Source: Ceratopteris richardii
Taxonomy: Eukaryota; Streptophyta; Polypodiopsida; Polypodiales; Pteridaceae
Length of the DNA stretch: 64,000 nucleotides
NCBI GenBank assembly: GCA_020310875.1
Contig: CM035407.1
Span: 95,718,233-95,782,232, forward strand
Direction: 5' to 3'
Part shown: positions 20,553 through 31,669 of the stretch, one piece after another
Layout of the letters: every line of letters starts with the position of its first letter
How positions within the stretch are numbered: the first letter of the stretch is position 1
Program-made: the position numbers and the translations under genes
The notes under the pieces: model-generated
Database searches by the model: none
What the model was told of the DNA's origin: nothing
The model's input: the letters and a program-made list of their open reading frames with translations, nothing else

Positions 20553-22463
20553 ATGCCTAACTGATTAACCCAATTTGTCCCAGGTACAACCACGTTTCTG
20601 AGTCCTTTGTATCAATTACTGAATTCCCTTTTTATGTTGATTATCGTGTTTATACTCTTGTCTGATATCACGTCGTTAGGAATACTTGAGTTTAATTTCG
20701 CACTTTAGTTTGGTCGTTTCACGTTAGGTTCTTTTCCTTTAAGGTTGTCGTTCACACACACACAGGTTATCTCTTGACTTGCACTTGATTTCTTAGATAG
20801 TCTTTGATTTATCTCGTGCCTATCGTTGCCTGGAATTACTTCTAACACTACCCGCACTTAGCCTAAACTAAGAATTGACAGAGGGTGTTGCGGGTTTTCC
20901 AACCTTGAGTTCCTTTCCTTGGGTTGTTGCCCTGGTGTGCCCAGGATGCGTGTTCCCAAGCCTGCACTTACTCTTGCTTTGCGTACCCTTTGCTGCTCTC
21001 AAAGGACCTGTAAAAGGCCCACTGTTAGCTCAAGACTTAAATTCAAAAGACAGAACCAATCACTTTCATTCATGTAACACTTCACCAATTTGCACTATGA
21101 CTTTTTGGACAGAACCCTAGAGATCCCTGAACTTTATTCCCCCTGGGTATGGTCAACTTCAAAATACCCTATCTAATATTCCTGATCTTAATTTAACCGT
21201 AACCAGTCGATGTTTTTGTTGTACTCCCTACGAGCTTTCCAACAAAACAAAAATCACGGCAAAAGGATTTCGTATGAGAAAGTTATGCCAGTTCAGGGTT
21301 TTAGGGCTAAAACAGGATTAAACTAGGTTAACAGGCAAACAGGAATTCTCGAGTTACTTGGGTCATGCCCTCGTAATGCAATACTACCCCCTAGTGTTTG
21401 TCCCACACTTGGCCAAAATTTAGATCATTAATTTTGCCTTAAAAATTTGACCTAATTAGCCCTTCTAACGTGTTCGCAAAGTCTGTCGGTCGCGATTGAC
21501 AGGTCAGTCGCGATCGACGTGTCGATCGCGATTGACAGGTCCGTCGTGGCTGTCAGTCGCGATTGACTGGTCAGTCGCGATTGACAGGGGTTTCGAAAAG
21601 TCAATCAGTCGTGGTCAAAGGGTCGTTGACTCTGTCAGTCGCGATTGATGGGTCGATCGCGATTGACAGGTCGGTCCCGAGGTATGTCCGTCGTGGTCAA
21701 ACAGTCGTTGATTGTGTCGGTCGCGATTGACAGAACCGTCGTGGGCTGTCAGTCGCGATTGATGAGTCGATCGCGATTGATGGCTCGATCGCGATTGACA
21801 TGTGTCACGCGTATGGTCCGTCGGTCGTGGTCAATCGGTCGTTGACTCTGTCGGTCACGATTGACAGAGCCGTCGTGGGCTGTCGATCGCGATTGATGAG
21901 TCGATCGCGATTGATGAGTCGATCGCGATTGACAGGTCTGTCCGTCGTGGTTTGTCGGTCGCGATTGACAGAGCGATCGCGATTGACAGAAATCTGAGGA
22001 ATTTCAAAAAACTAAACACATTTTTGGGAAGCTCTAGGCCTGTAGATCATGGTTTTGCACTTTGTTTGGCACTTTGAGCATTTTTTCTGTCGGTCGCGAT
22101 TGACAGAGGCCGGCGACACACAGACAGTTACGTCGAATTCCGTACCTGCGCAGAATGCTAGGGACGATGATGCGGCCTGTACCTGCAAGACAGCTCAAGA
22201 AACATGCAAAAACAACACACACAATTTCGCTCTCTCGCTCTCTCTCACAAGTGAAATGAGGGAAATGAGGTGGAGAAGGTGATATGATCAAAAAACTGAA
22301 ATTTTCGCGATGATGGAAATGGAGGTGGGAGATGGTGGTGATGATGATGGTGATGATGGTGGTAAGGTAAGAAAGAGAAAAATAGGAAAAGTGGAGAAAT
22401 TACCTACAACGCCAACGTCTCCAATCTACGTCTTACCATCACACCCTCGTCCTCGAAGCTCGA
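20553..22463 (-). other. Long leader of element B
   Basis: The 1.9 kb between the primer-binding site and the gag start has no convincing reading frame. It contains a short CA run (about 20756-20765), the TCGCGATTGA array (21480-22107), and near the LTR side a GGT/GAT-rich stretch (about 22310-22370). Such long leaders are typical of large plant gypsy elements and would carry packaging and translation signals, none of which I can identify. Confidence 0.6.
21480..22107. repeat. Array of TCGCGATTGA motifs in the element-B leader
   Basis: About 18 copies of a decamer TCGCGATTGA (16 exact, two one-base variants), each preceded by TCGG, TCAG or TCGA and followed by CAG or TGAG. Seventeen lie in 21480-21993, and one is isolated at about 22090. 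They alternate with about seven copies of GTCGTGG and with GTCGTTGA spacers, giving a loose higher-order repeat rather than a strict tandem array. Each decamer contains the palindrome TCGCGA, so the block is very CpG-rich within AT-rich surroundings. Small frames running through it are by-products. Confidence 0.9.
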
Positions 22464-22481
22464 TCCCCGGCAACGGCGCCA
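22464..22481 (-). promoter_or_regulatory. tRNA-Asp primer-binding site of element B
   Basis: On the minus strand this reads TGGCGCCGTTGCCGGGGA, an exact 18-base complement of the 3' end of plant tRNA-Asp. It lies 8 bp inside the end of the LTR. It fixes B's orientation as minus and marks where reverse transcription would start. Confidence 0.92.
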
Positions 22482-22489
22482 AAATTTGG

Positions 22490-23171
22490 TGTAGCTTGGT
22501 GATGAGTAGCACCTCCTTTAATGTCAATCCGGGAAGACGTGAGGATGGTATGATGACCTCGAGCAAGTGGCGGCACAAGTGCGTGAGTGAGAAGCACACA
22601 AACATGCACACACATACACACACACGTGCACACACGGCAAGACAAAGAGTGAGAAGCAATGGAGTTCTTGGTTTACTTTGAAAAAGCTCTTACAAGTTTG
22701 TTTCAATTACAATCTACCCCAAAAATGAGCTCTCTAGCTCCTTTTATAGTTTTTGACTAGCTTTGGCCCTGTCCAGACCTAGTGTCTGGCCTAGTTAAAA
22801 ATTAGGTTCCAGGGCTTATTTGAGGGCTCAAATGAGATCTAAAAAATACGAAAATTGGTAAGCAACTACTTCTAAGGCTCCTCAAGCTCGAGGACTCCTC
22901 GGCTTGCACAAAATGGAGCCACAAAAAGGTGAACATGGTATTTACAGGGGTTGTTAGTGATGAGAATCACTTTTAATTGGTGTAAGGGTTTTGACAAATT
23001 AAAGGTTGCCTTAGTGCTAGATCTGCGTGAATGCTCGTACTTGCTTCTTCATGAAGAAAATTATTGGCCTACTTGCCAGATCTTCTTTGACTGCCATGTC
23101 TGCTTGTGCTGTCCCTTCGCTCTGACTCTCTTCGTCTTGTGGCTCCTTCGGTTCCCTGACTGCTGCCAACA
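22490..23171 (-). repeat. 5' LTR of element B (682 bp)
   Basis: Bounded by TGTTGG at 23171 (minus-strand start) and CTACA at 22490, with the primer-binding site 8 bp beyond. It contains a CA/TG-rich run at about 22600-22628 and, on the minus strand, a TATA-like CTATAAAAGG at about 22742-22751, which is probably the LTR promoter. Relatives lie at 1684-2349 and, as a partial copy in the same orientation, at about 27009-27391. Just outside its 23171 end, integrase codons of element C begin. Confidence 0.9.
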
Positions 23172-23277
23172 ATGTTCACGAGGTACGGATTGCCAATAGA
23201 GTTGGTGAGTGACAGAGGCACACACTTCTTGAATGAAGTCATAGAAAACCTTCTCCGATCTTGAACGTCTAGGTGAC

Positions 23278-24885
23278 TTGAGAGCTGCAGCAGGAATCTA
23301 TGCAGCGAAGAAGAGGCAAAAGGCGTATTTTGATACACATGTGAAGGATAAAGGCTTGAAAGCAGGAGATCTAGTCCTAATCTACACATTGAAGCAACAT
23401 GCACGAAAATTAGAGAAAAGAGGCTATGGACCAATGATTATCAATAGGATCTCCACAAGTGGAGCAGTACAACTAGCCACTCTAGAGGGTGACATACTAC
23501 CAAGTTACATAAGCGGATGTAGAGTCAAGTTATATCAAGAACCCCTAACTGAAGAAATGCTCAATCGACTCGTTACTGCAAAGAAACGTAAGGATGAGGA
23601 AAAGAGAATTCGAGAAGAAGCACAGGCTGAAGCTTTAGAACGCATTCGACGAATGAAATTGAGAAGGCAAGGTAGAGATCAACCCATGACTGACGCTCAT
23701 GAAGCTCTAGGTTATCACATGGCCATGTGCGAGGCTTCGAGTGAACTGGCCCGTAAGATAGTTGATCGACGACCTTTTGTGACCCTAGAAGTAGGACAAG
23801 GAGAGAGTGCAAGGACCGTGAGAGCTTTAATTGATTCAGGAGCGGCCACTAGTGCAGTTCGGCTTTCGTATTTCCAACAGTTGCGATTGGAGGTAAAACC
23901 CCTAGAAGCATATCTGATAGGATTAGGAGGTGTTGAAACCCCTTGCATGGGAGAGGTGGAACTTCCCCTCTACATTCAAGAGGTCCTCATGCCAGCAAAA
24001 GTACTAGTATGTGAAGACGAGGATCTTACCGAACCTCTCGTCCTGGGCCAAGACTGGATCTATGATCACGCAGTCAACCTCAACATAAGAAGTGGACTTC
24101 TTCAGGCCTGGGTAGGCCAAAGCCGCCTTATGATTGAATTAGAAAAACCAGCACTCAAACCAGTAGAAAAGGCACCAACCCTTAGTCCCTCCAGGAACCC
24201 ACATGAACATAACAATGTTGTACTCGTCCAAAGTTCTATGGTGCAGAGGATTTTCAATCTTACCGAAGGTACAGAAGTCAATGAGGAGTTCCTAGTTGTT
24301 CCAAAGAAGGTTCCAAACATGCAGACCGAACATCACACGACACGAAGGAGGCTGATGACCACGAAGCAGGAGCACCAACCAGTGCAACACGGAGTACCTC
24401 GTGGCGCGAAGCAGATCTGGATGCGCAAGGATGGAAAAACCAGAGCTCTAGTAACAGGTTCTCAAGGAGGCACAAAACAAGCCACACCATCAAGGTCAAA
24501 AGTGAAGGAGTACCCTAGGCAACCTCCTAGGCATACCACGTCTATTTGGGTCCCTAAGCGGTCAATGAACGCTAGCCCCAATGCTAGACAGATATGGGTG
24601 CCCAAGGCCTGTTTACGAGCCCAAATAGCGCCAACTCTAGTCACTGGCATAATTCAACACTCACAAGTCCTCTTGACAAACAACTCAGGAACTCTACCTA
24701 AATCCCACACTAACCCACACTCAGTCAAACTGAGTAATGTCTGGAAATGGGTACCCAAAAGGTCCCAAATCCATCACAATCTTGTTCATAAATCTTTACC
24801 TGTCATTAGCTCTAAGAGCTACGAATCCTCTATCAAAGTTTGGAGACTTAGACCCTGTATCAAACCCCCAATCCCAATTTTGTAA
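23278..24885 (+). CDS. Element C: integrase C-terminus fused to second retropepsin
   Basis: A single 535-residue frame. Residues 1-95 are the integrase C-terminal region, with KLEKRGYGPMIINR and GAVQLATLEGDILP (GPY/F-type module). Residues 100-130 are a charged helix. Residues 165-275 are an aspartic protease-like domain with ALIDSGAATSAV (DSGA at 186-189) and EPLVLGQDWIYDHAV (LG at about 256-257). Residues 370-535 form a basic tail with IWMRKDGK, SIWVPKRS, QIWVPKACLRAQ and KWVPKRS. The uninterrupted frame shows directly that the second protease is part of the Pol product rather than a separate gene. The ATG at 23278 is merely the first in frame. Confidence 0.8.
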   Translation: MRAAAGIYAAKKRQKAYFDTHVKDKGLKAGDLVLIYTLKQHARKLEKRGYGPMIINRISTSGAVQLATLEGDILPSYISGCRVKLYQEPLTEEMLNRLVTAKKRKDEEKRIREEAQAEALERIRRMKLRRQGRDQPMTDAHEALGYHMAMCEASSELARKIVDRRPFVTLEVGQGESARTVRALIDSGAATSAVRLSYFQQLRLEVKPLEAYLIGLGGVETPCMGEVELPLYIQEVLMPAKVLVCEDEDLTEPLVLGQDWIYDHAVNLNIRSGLLQAWVGQSRLMIELEKPALKPVEKAPTLSPSRNPHEHNNVVLVQSSMVQRIFNLTEGTEVNEEFLVVPKKVPNMQTEHHTTRRRLMTTKQEHQPVQHGVPRGAKQIWMRKDGKTRALVTGSQGGTKQATPSRSKVKEYPRQPPRHTTSIWVPKRSMNASPNARQIWVPKACLRAQIAPTLVTGIIQHSQVLLTNNSGTLPKSHTNPHSVKLSNVWKWVPKRSQIHHNLVHKSLPVISSKSYESSIKVWRLRPCIKPPIPIL

Positions 24886-25114
24886 ATCCATCCACTCTGA
24901 TGTAGGTGCATTCTGAGTACTTTGCATGTCCACAATATGCATTTAGGAGTACACTAACCACTAACCATCACTTACATCTATCACGAACACTTCACCCTAA
25001 CCACTAACCTTCGGGATTGTCATGTTAGTATTGTGAAGGGAACACCATTACATCCTGTTTCCTATGCAAAACTAATGTGCCTTTCTTCTTCTAGCAGATA
25101 AGCACCCGATTCCC

Positions 25115-26745
25115 ATGGAAGCAGCAGCAGGCACGAGCTCTCAGGCAGGCACTAGCACTCAAAGCAATTGGGATACCATGCCTGTGGAGACCCCACTGAC
25201 AACAAGGCCTGAAGAGCTTTTGAATGTGAGAAGAATTCCCATTCCGGATCCACCAAGTGGCCTGACAGAAAGAGTAAAGGGGCATTCTCATTGGTTCAAT
25301 GAGATGCCAGGAGATTTGGGAGACGCAGATCATATCTGGGAATCCAAGTTGGAATGTGGAGGAGTGTGGTGGACCTTTCAGTTCTTCTCACGAGAATTTG
25401 AGCATTGCAAAATGTTGCCCCTCTTCAAGATATTTGGCAAAAAGCGGGATTGCAAGATTATTTTAGTGCAGCCTTGCCTAGACCTGATTTTCTTCGGTGC
25501 TACTACTTGATTGCAACTCTCAAGGCGACAGGAGACAATGATCATTCAGGCACATTCCTGGTGCCCTCTCTATCAAACCAGGAAAAAATGAAGAAGTTTG
25601 AGTTGAATATCACTTTAATCAAGGAGGCCCTTCAGATGTATGGCACCCATGTACCCTCCGATCGAGATCCTTTGATACCAGAGTCGATGAAGAACAACAA
25701 AATCAAGAAGTTGAAAGAAATGTGTGCCCTCACCCCCAACGTCGCCATACCACTGCGGATTTGCCTTCAACACTTCGCATTTCTAGCGCAAGACCAGTTC
25801 ACCCAGCCTCATAAGAAGATCTGGTATGGGTTATACCTAGCAGAGACCGGGAGCTTACCTATGAAAATGCCAGTATGGATCCTTGATCAGTTATATGAAG
25901 CAGGCAAGCGAGGAGTGAGGAAGCCTACTTTGAATGGTTGTTGCGCCATTAGAAGAATCATCTACAGGTGCCTGGCTTATGATGTGCCAATTGCACGAGC
26001 CCTCAAGTACTCACAATTGGAATTCTTCCAGGGGCGGAAGTCAGGGGTTCAACCTGCGAAAAGAATGCGTGGATCACTTTGACAGGTTCTAATTCCTCGT
26101 GAGGCCACCACAGAAGCTTCCCCTAGAGAAGAGGCACAAGTAGCCCCATTCACAATCCATCTTCAAGGACCCCAATCAAGAAGCATGGTACAACCCACTC
26201 CATCAGCCCCCCCACTACCCACAGATGCGGAGTTTGCATCCATGGCTCCACTACCAGAAGATCCATCGTTGGACTTTGAAAGCTTCTTGCAGACAGCTCA
26301 CTTATCTGAGAGTGAGTTCTTCTCAAACACGGACGGCCCCGAATCATCATCCCAGAGAGGACGGACACAGAGTGCGGCTAGAAGGGTGCATTGGGAAGAT
26401 GAGGCACAACAAACACAGGAGGGAGGTACACATGGGCAGGGAGAGATGCAGAGGAATGAATCAAAAGAAAGTGAGGAAGAGGCCCCTGCCTACACGGCCC
26501 AACTCAAACGTCTATACAAGACGATCAAGCAGGTACAAAAGAGACATAGGCTATCAGAGGAAGCAAATAGAGCATTGGTGAACCAGATGCTGCAAGCGGA
26601 GAATGTGGACCCGCATTTTGTAGAATCATTGAATCTTTTGGCAGAGACCTGTGGGATAGTGGAAGCCATGAGGACCATGGTATATCATAATACCCCACAA
26701 TATGACCAACGAAGGATCGATATGCGACCACGAAGGGGAAAATGA
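25115..26745 (+). pseudogene. ORFX of element C
   Basis: Homologue of the extra frame at 9.4-10.97 kb, in the same place (about 230 bp after the WVPK tail). Matching blocks include MEAAAGTSSQAGTSTQ, HSHWFNEMPGDLGDA, FFSREFEHC, PDFLRCYYLIAT, KKIWYGLYLAETGSLP, GCCAIRRIIYRCLAYDVPI and the C-terminal YTAQLKRLYKTIKQVQKRH. The acidic, serine-rich linker between core and C-terminal helix differs in sequence but is kept in both. Broken. Function unknown; conservation of the core across diverged copies argues that it was once selected. Confidence 0.75.
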
Positions 26746-27008
26746 TTCAAATGGAAGTCTCTACCGCACTGCCTATTATCACTCAAGAAGATGTTCACAT
26801 GGCCAGCCCAACCAACAATGATGAACCAGATGTACATGCTCAGATACCATCTCCCCCATCACCTCCCATCCAGCCCTCAGAACCCCTCACCACTAGCCTT
26901 CCTGAACAGCCAGTATCCACCCATAGTGAACTCGTTCTACACACCACCAGTTCTCCATCTACCTACATCCACTAGTTCCATCCAATTTTCTGAACCCCAC
27001 CAAGTTCT

Positions 27009-27391
27009 CATACAAGCTCAAAACTACAAGAAGCTAGCCCCAAAAATGAGCTCTCTAGCTCTATTTATAGTTTTTGACTAGCTTTGGCCCTGTCCAGACC
27101 TAGTGTCCGGCCTAGTTAAAAATTAGGTTCCAAGGCTTATTTGAGGGCTCAAACGAGATCTAAAAAATATGAAAATTGGCAGGCAACTACTTCTAAGGCT
27201 CCCCAAGCTCGAGGACTCCTCGGCTTGTACAAAATGGAGCTACAAAAAGATGAAACGGTATTTACAAGGGTTTCTAGTGATGAGAATCACTTTTATAATG
27301 ATGTAAGGTTTGGAAAAATTTTAATAGGTTGCCTTAGTGCTAGATCCGCATGCGTGCCCATACTTGGCTTCTTCCCATATGATGCCAACAA
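27009..27391 (-). repeat. Partial LTR of the element-B family
   Basis: Matches the outer part of the 22490-23171 LTR in the same orientation. It begins on the minus strand with TGTTGGCATC at 27391 and runs through AAGGCAACCTATTAAAAT, AGCCGAGGAGTCCTCGAG and AACTAGGCCGGACACTAGG to CTAGAGAGCTCATTTTTGG near 27037, then fades. About 380 bp of a 680-bp LTR. It is antisense to element C, so it is not C's own 3' LTR. Confidence 0.8.
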
Positions 27392-28367
27392 TTTCTCAAA
27401 GGAACTTTGATTTAGGTCTCTTTTATGGTAGAGATATTCACCCATGCTTGCATGCCTTTACATATAGCAATTGGTTTAGTTGTTATGACAGTCGTGTATC
27501 CACTAGTGGTAATTGCTTTTTCCTTGGAGACTCATGCATATCTTGGTTGATTAAGAAGCAACCTACAATGGTGACAACGAAAGTACAAGGCAATTTTCAT
27601 GGAGTGTATATGAGATGCCTATTGATGGATCTTTGCATGGAGATTGATGTTGCTATGCATTATGCATATTCTCATCAATAGTGAGAGAGCATTGGTTGTT
27701 GCATGAAACCCATTGTCTCATGCATGCACCAAACATAGTGAGGTGCATTATCACTATGTGAGACAGTACCTTCATGGAGGAGATATTGATTTGGTATATG
27801 TGCCTACACAAGACAATGTGGTAGACATATTCACCAAAGCTCTTCCATGAGAAGAGTTTGAAGCTTTTCACAATGCTTTAGGCTTATAGCCTGGTGGGGC
27901 TGAGCTCTCACTCCTTGTAGGTGTTCACATCATTCGCTCTAAGGGGTTTGTTACACTTATGTGTTCCTCGAGTAGATTTGATGTGAACCTTTTCCCTATA
28001 CATTGGAACTTTTTACTCTAGTGTTGGCTAGAGGTTTTTTTCCCATTTTACCATATACATGATTCACTCATATGTGGTGGTACTTTTTACTTAAGGATAT
28101 TATTCAGCTCTTACTTCATTTTTGAACATCGTCAATAGAGATAGCAATTCCAGCCATCTGCCTTCTCCATGTGTCTTGATGTGTTTGTGCCCCCTGTGTG
28201 TGCTTCCGATTTGTCTCTCACACTTCTATACACACCCAACATATAAGCCTAAAGTGCTACTTATCTTTTGTACATTCACTTAGTAATAATACAGTCACCG
28301 TTGAGCTCCAAGCTTCTTCTTTTTCCTCATATTGTTTACATGCTCTTGCACTCCTCGAACTCCAACA
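27392..28367 (+). mobile_element. Copia element 3' end: RNase H and LTR (fossil)
   Basis: 27430-27890 encodes broken copia RNase H with SCYDSRVSTSGNCFFLGDSC, ISWLIKKQPT and, at the end, VRQYLHGGDIDLVYVPTQDN and DIFTKALP, which is the usual end of copia Pol. About 100 bp ending CTCCAACA at 28367 match the end of the copia LTR at 63.35-63.45 kb (shared TACATTCA, GTAATA, GCTCCAAGCTTCTTCTT). The LTR start is not clear. An old, incomplete copy. Confidence 0.75.
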
Positions 28368-30910
28368 TTCTCACCCTATAGCATTTTTATAGGCTTTGGA
28401 TTATGTCATACGACCTCCATGCCATTTTCTAATAGAGTTTGTTCCATCACTGTTTCTATCAATAAAGCTAGGTGGGAAAATGCAAATTGATGCAATGACA
28501 ACACCAATAGGATACATGTTAGAAAACATTAATCATAAGATAGAGTGTAGTACAAGTGCAAAAGATAGAAATCGTTGATAATAGTAAGTACAAAGATGAA
28601 GATAGTGTGTATCTATGCACTCTCAAAGTATAGTTTCTATGCATATTCATACAAGTATAGCTGGAGGAGTACAAGGTAGAGCTATGTTGGCTCAACTCAA
28701 TGATTGAGTTTGATAGAGAATTCTTATAAATAAATATGGAGAGGTGGTCCTATATAAGTGCTTATACATGGATGCCTTTGTGAAGATACCATCCAGGTCC
28801 AAGTTGGTACCTTTCTCTGTTAATGTGAAGTATGCCCTTGACCAGCAAAATTCATGAATAACAAAATGACATAAAACAATACGTTAAGGGATTAATACTC
28901 TAAACTGAGATGATATTGAGAATTTAAAATCATGCACGTTACATTGTGGTACTAGCAAGTTAAATCATTGATATCTCCAACTTGGAGTACATACCAACCT
29001 ATTGGAAATCCTACGTGGAAAGGAGACAAATCTACCTAAGTCTTATAGTAATCACAAATGGTAAGTTGTGACCCTTACCCAACATGACATTATGATATTG
29101 AATTCCCATTAATGCTCATACTCCACATAATGTTGGCTTAAGTGTGCAATATAGAGTATATTCATCAAAACTAGGCATTTTTCTATACTAACATAGTATA
29201 GATGGGTCAATGAATTGCAATGTATTGTTGCTTAGGAAGCACATACCCCTTATTGTGATTCTTCTTTTTGTCCTAGATTATTAAACTCACCAAAATGTTG
29301 TTTTTTTTTTACCTTTCCCCAAAAATGTACTATTTATTCTCTCTATACGATATAAATGATCATTTTTGGTCTATCCTTACTTCTACCAAGTTTTCGATTT
29401 TTTTCTATGTGTGGAATCATGCACTATGTATGTATCATTATGTGTAAGAAACATATAAGGGAACATGTCCATTAAACTTAAAATTATAAAAAATATACTC
29501 AAAGAAGTTGGAAATATTGTAATAATTGATGAATGTTGCACCTTTATACATGCTCCCTTTTTATCCCAAATTTCAAAAATGTGTGTGGAAAAATCTCAAG
29601 TGAGTTGCAACAACAAAGCCTTCTTTCTATTAAACGTTTGCAACTAGCTCATCAATATCCCTAGGAGATTGCAATTTTAAAAGATGTTTTGTACATTTAA
29701 GGATTTCCCTTACAAATGGGCCCTCCCTATCGAAATTACCTCACTGGAATATTAATCCCATGCAGTATGATCATGCTTAAGTTCAAGTCTCTATCTTGGA
29801 ACCTTATTTCCTTCAATAATGTTAGTTCACTATCATGTTAATATTGATTTTGTTATACGTATGGTCCCTTTTATATTATCTATTAATCCACATTCTAATT
29901 TATGTTATTCTTGTTTATTTGTCTTCTTAGGCTCTTAGCATGATCTTTACTTGTTTATCTTAGGTATGATTTACAATATGGAATCAAAGCTAAGTTTAAT
30001 TGTGTATTCTTCTTTTTGGATAACTAGCTTGATTAAATTAAAAGGAGGATCACATAAAGTAACTAGTGAGAATTACAAAGCAATCCTAACAATGTGTCAC
30101 CCCCTTCATTAGGGATCCACTTCATTTGCAATATATTGCCTTGTGTTAGAAAAATCATCTTGTATCTAAACGTGGATCTCCTTTTATAGTTCATAATTCT
30201 TCTCCCTAGGTAATTTAAGGTTTTCTCTATAGACAACTCCTTGGTAGGGTTGCCAAAGTTAATGCCACAACTTCCCTTCTAGATAATTTTGTGACAAGGT
30301 ATTTTTATGATTACCTTTTTAAATAATGTACATATTTTATTTACTTCCAAATGTAATTGTGTATTTATTTGTTTTGTGTCAAGAGATTGCTATAAATACA
30401 TTCTATGAAATTTGCATGACTTTAGTCTTTTGTTTCATATCCATCATAGAATCCAAGAATAGTCTCTTACAAAATAATTATGTTCCACATGCATAACACC
30501 CCCATGGAAGTAAAGGTCATATATCCATCATCTTTGATCCCTGGAAGGATTTCGCTCTTCACACATGAACTTATATTTATTGAAAATGGACATTGCGAGA
30601 AGAATAATCCATAGTTGGTATCGATTTCGATGTGTCATATGCAAATGCATATGCAATCATAATACATTAAATAAAAAAGACTGAATTTTTCACTAATAAA
30701 TGCCCAACAAAGATATTATGAGTGCTTGTGTTGAAAAGCCTCTTAAGTTTTCTTTTTACACAATGTAAAAATCATAACTTCTATCAATGTCCTAAATAAG
30801 TGTACAAGATATAAATCAAGTGGAAACTTTATAAGACAAAAACTACATGTATGCAAAGAAAAAAAAAGCACATAAAAAAGTTATATAGACAATGTTGTGT
30901 AGGCATTGAT
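28368..30910. other. AT-rich intergenic DNA, nothing recognised
   Basis: No frame above 64 codons, no LTR, terminal inverted repeat or RNA gene that I can see. Several 60-codon frames lack any family resemblance and have no neighbours. Confidence 0.5.
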
Positions 30911-31174
30911 AGACTTTCTTTGAGATATTGTGATATCCATGCACAGCAATCTTTGTCATTGCAATTCACCAAGCAAAATCTTTGCACCTATTTTTTAAGC
31001 ACACTAAACTCTACAACTTCCAATAAAGAATATATGTGTTCCATTGTTTCCAATAGGAATCGTGTTGATCTCTCTCTTCACAAAGTAGATCTTTGCACCT
31101 ATTTTTCGAACGCTAAACTATACAGCCTCCAATAAAGAGTTTGTTTTGTTTGCATTGGTTCCAATTTAAATAAA

Positions 31175-31263
<89 letters not shown>

Positions 31264-31475
31264 CCTCCCTCCCTCCCCTACTTGAGATATTGTAACATCC
31301 ATGCAGATCAATCTTTGTCATTGTCTATTTAATAGAGTACAAGAGAAAGGTTTTGCAAATTTTTTATTCACCAAGTAGATCTTTGCACCTATTTTTGAGC
31401 TTCCAACCCTAAACTATACAACCTCCAATAAAGAGTATGTTCTATTTGCATTGGTTCCAATACAAATCAAGTCTC
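30911..31475. repeat. Imperfect direct repeats around a CT microsatellite
   Basis: The phrase ATCTTTGCACCTATTTTT, followed by CTAAACT.TACA.C.TCCAATAAAGA, occurs three times, starting near 30977, 31088 and 31378. A preceding phrase, GAGATATTGT.A.ATCCATGCA, occurs twice (about 30919 and 31284). The block seems to be an old duplication of roughly 110-360 bp with a CT array grown inside it. Confidence 0.75.
31169..31275. repeat. CT microsatellite
   Basis: About 46 uninterrupted CT dinucleotides (31170-31261), then a CCCT/CCT-rich run to about 31275. Confidence 0.95.
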
Positions 31476-31519
31476 TCTCTCTCTCCCTCTCCCTCCCCCT
31501 CCCTATCTATCTATCTGTC

Positions 31520-31581
<62 letters not shown>
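31471..31581. repeat. Compound CT / CTAT / TA / GA microsatellite
   Basis: CT and CCCT runs, then CTAT and CTGT repeats, about 18 TA units (31524-31559) and about 11 GA units (31560-31581). The CT and GA ends are complementary and could fold into a long hairpin around the TA core. Confidence 0.9.
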
Positions 31582-31582
<1 letters not shown>

Positions 31583-31669
31583 AGTATAACAAGAAGCATT
31601 GTGTTTGAAATTAGATGTAAGCATATGAATTTCATTCCAGATTTTTTATCTCTTTCCCTTATTAGTATT

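Larger units (their letters stand above)
9400..23171 (-). mobile_element. Ty3/gypsy element B, long fossil
   Basis: Read on the minus strand, the order is: 5' LTR (22490-23171), tRNA-Asp primer-binding site, 1.9-kb leader with a TCGCGATTGA array, gag, protease 1, reverse transcriptase, RNase H, two HHCC zinc modules, integrase core, integrase C-terminal domain, a second retropepsin-like domain, a WVPK-motif tail and an extra frame (ORFX). It is about 13.8 kb, long for a gypsy element, and broken by roughly half a dozen interruptions. No 3' LTR is visible: the element ends at about 9400 against element A. Retained long frames suggest moderate age, younger than copy D at 2.7-4.3 kb. Its LTR end lies directly against integrase sequence of element C, so B appears to have inserted into C. 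Confidence 0.85.
23172..27008 (+). mobile_element. Ty3/gypsy element C, 3' part (fossil)
   Basis: Plus-strand relative of B. It starts, next to B's LTR, in integrase core sequence (RYGLPIELVSDRGTHFLNEV, from about 23.18 kb), then has the integrase C-terminal domain, second protease, WVPK tail and ORFX in the same order as B. Gag, protease 1 and reverse transcriptase of C are not in the window. No LTR in C's own orientation follows ORFX; a partial LTR on the opposite strand does. Broken, with a handful of interruptions. Protein divergence from B is considerable, so the two are different subfamilies or old copies. Confidence 0.85.

Noticed and set aside
21645-21997. Arginine/serine-rich frames (RSRLT repeats)
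   Set aside because: By-product of the TCGCGATTGA motif array in the non-coding leader of element B.
22310-22681. 123-codon plus-strand frame rich in G, D and T
   Set aside because: Spans the primer-binding site and LTR edge of element B on the wrong strand; low-complexity composition.
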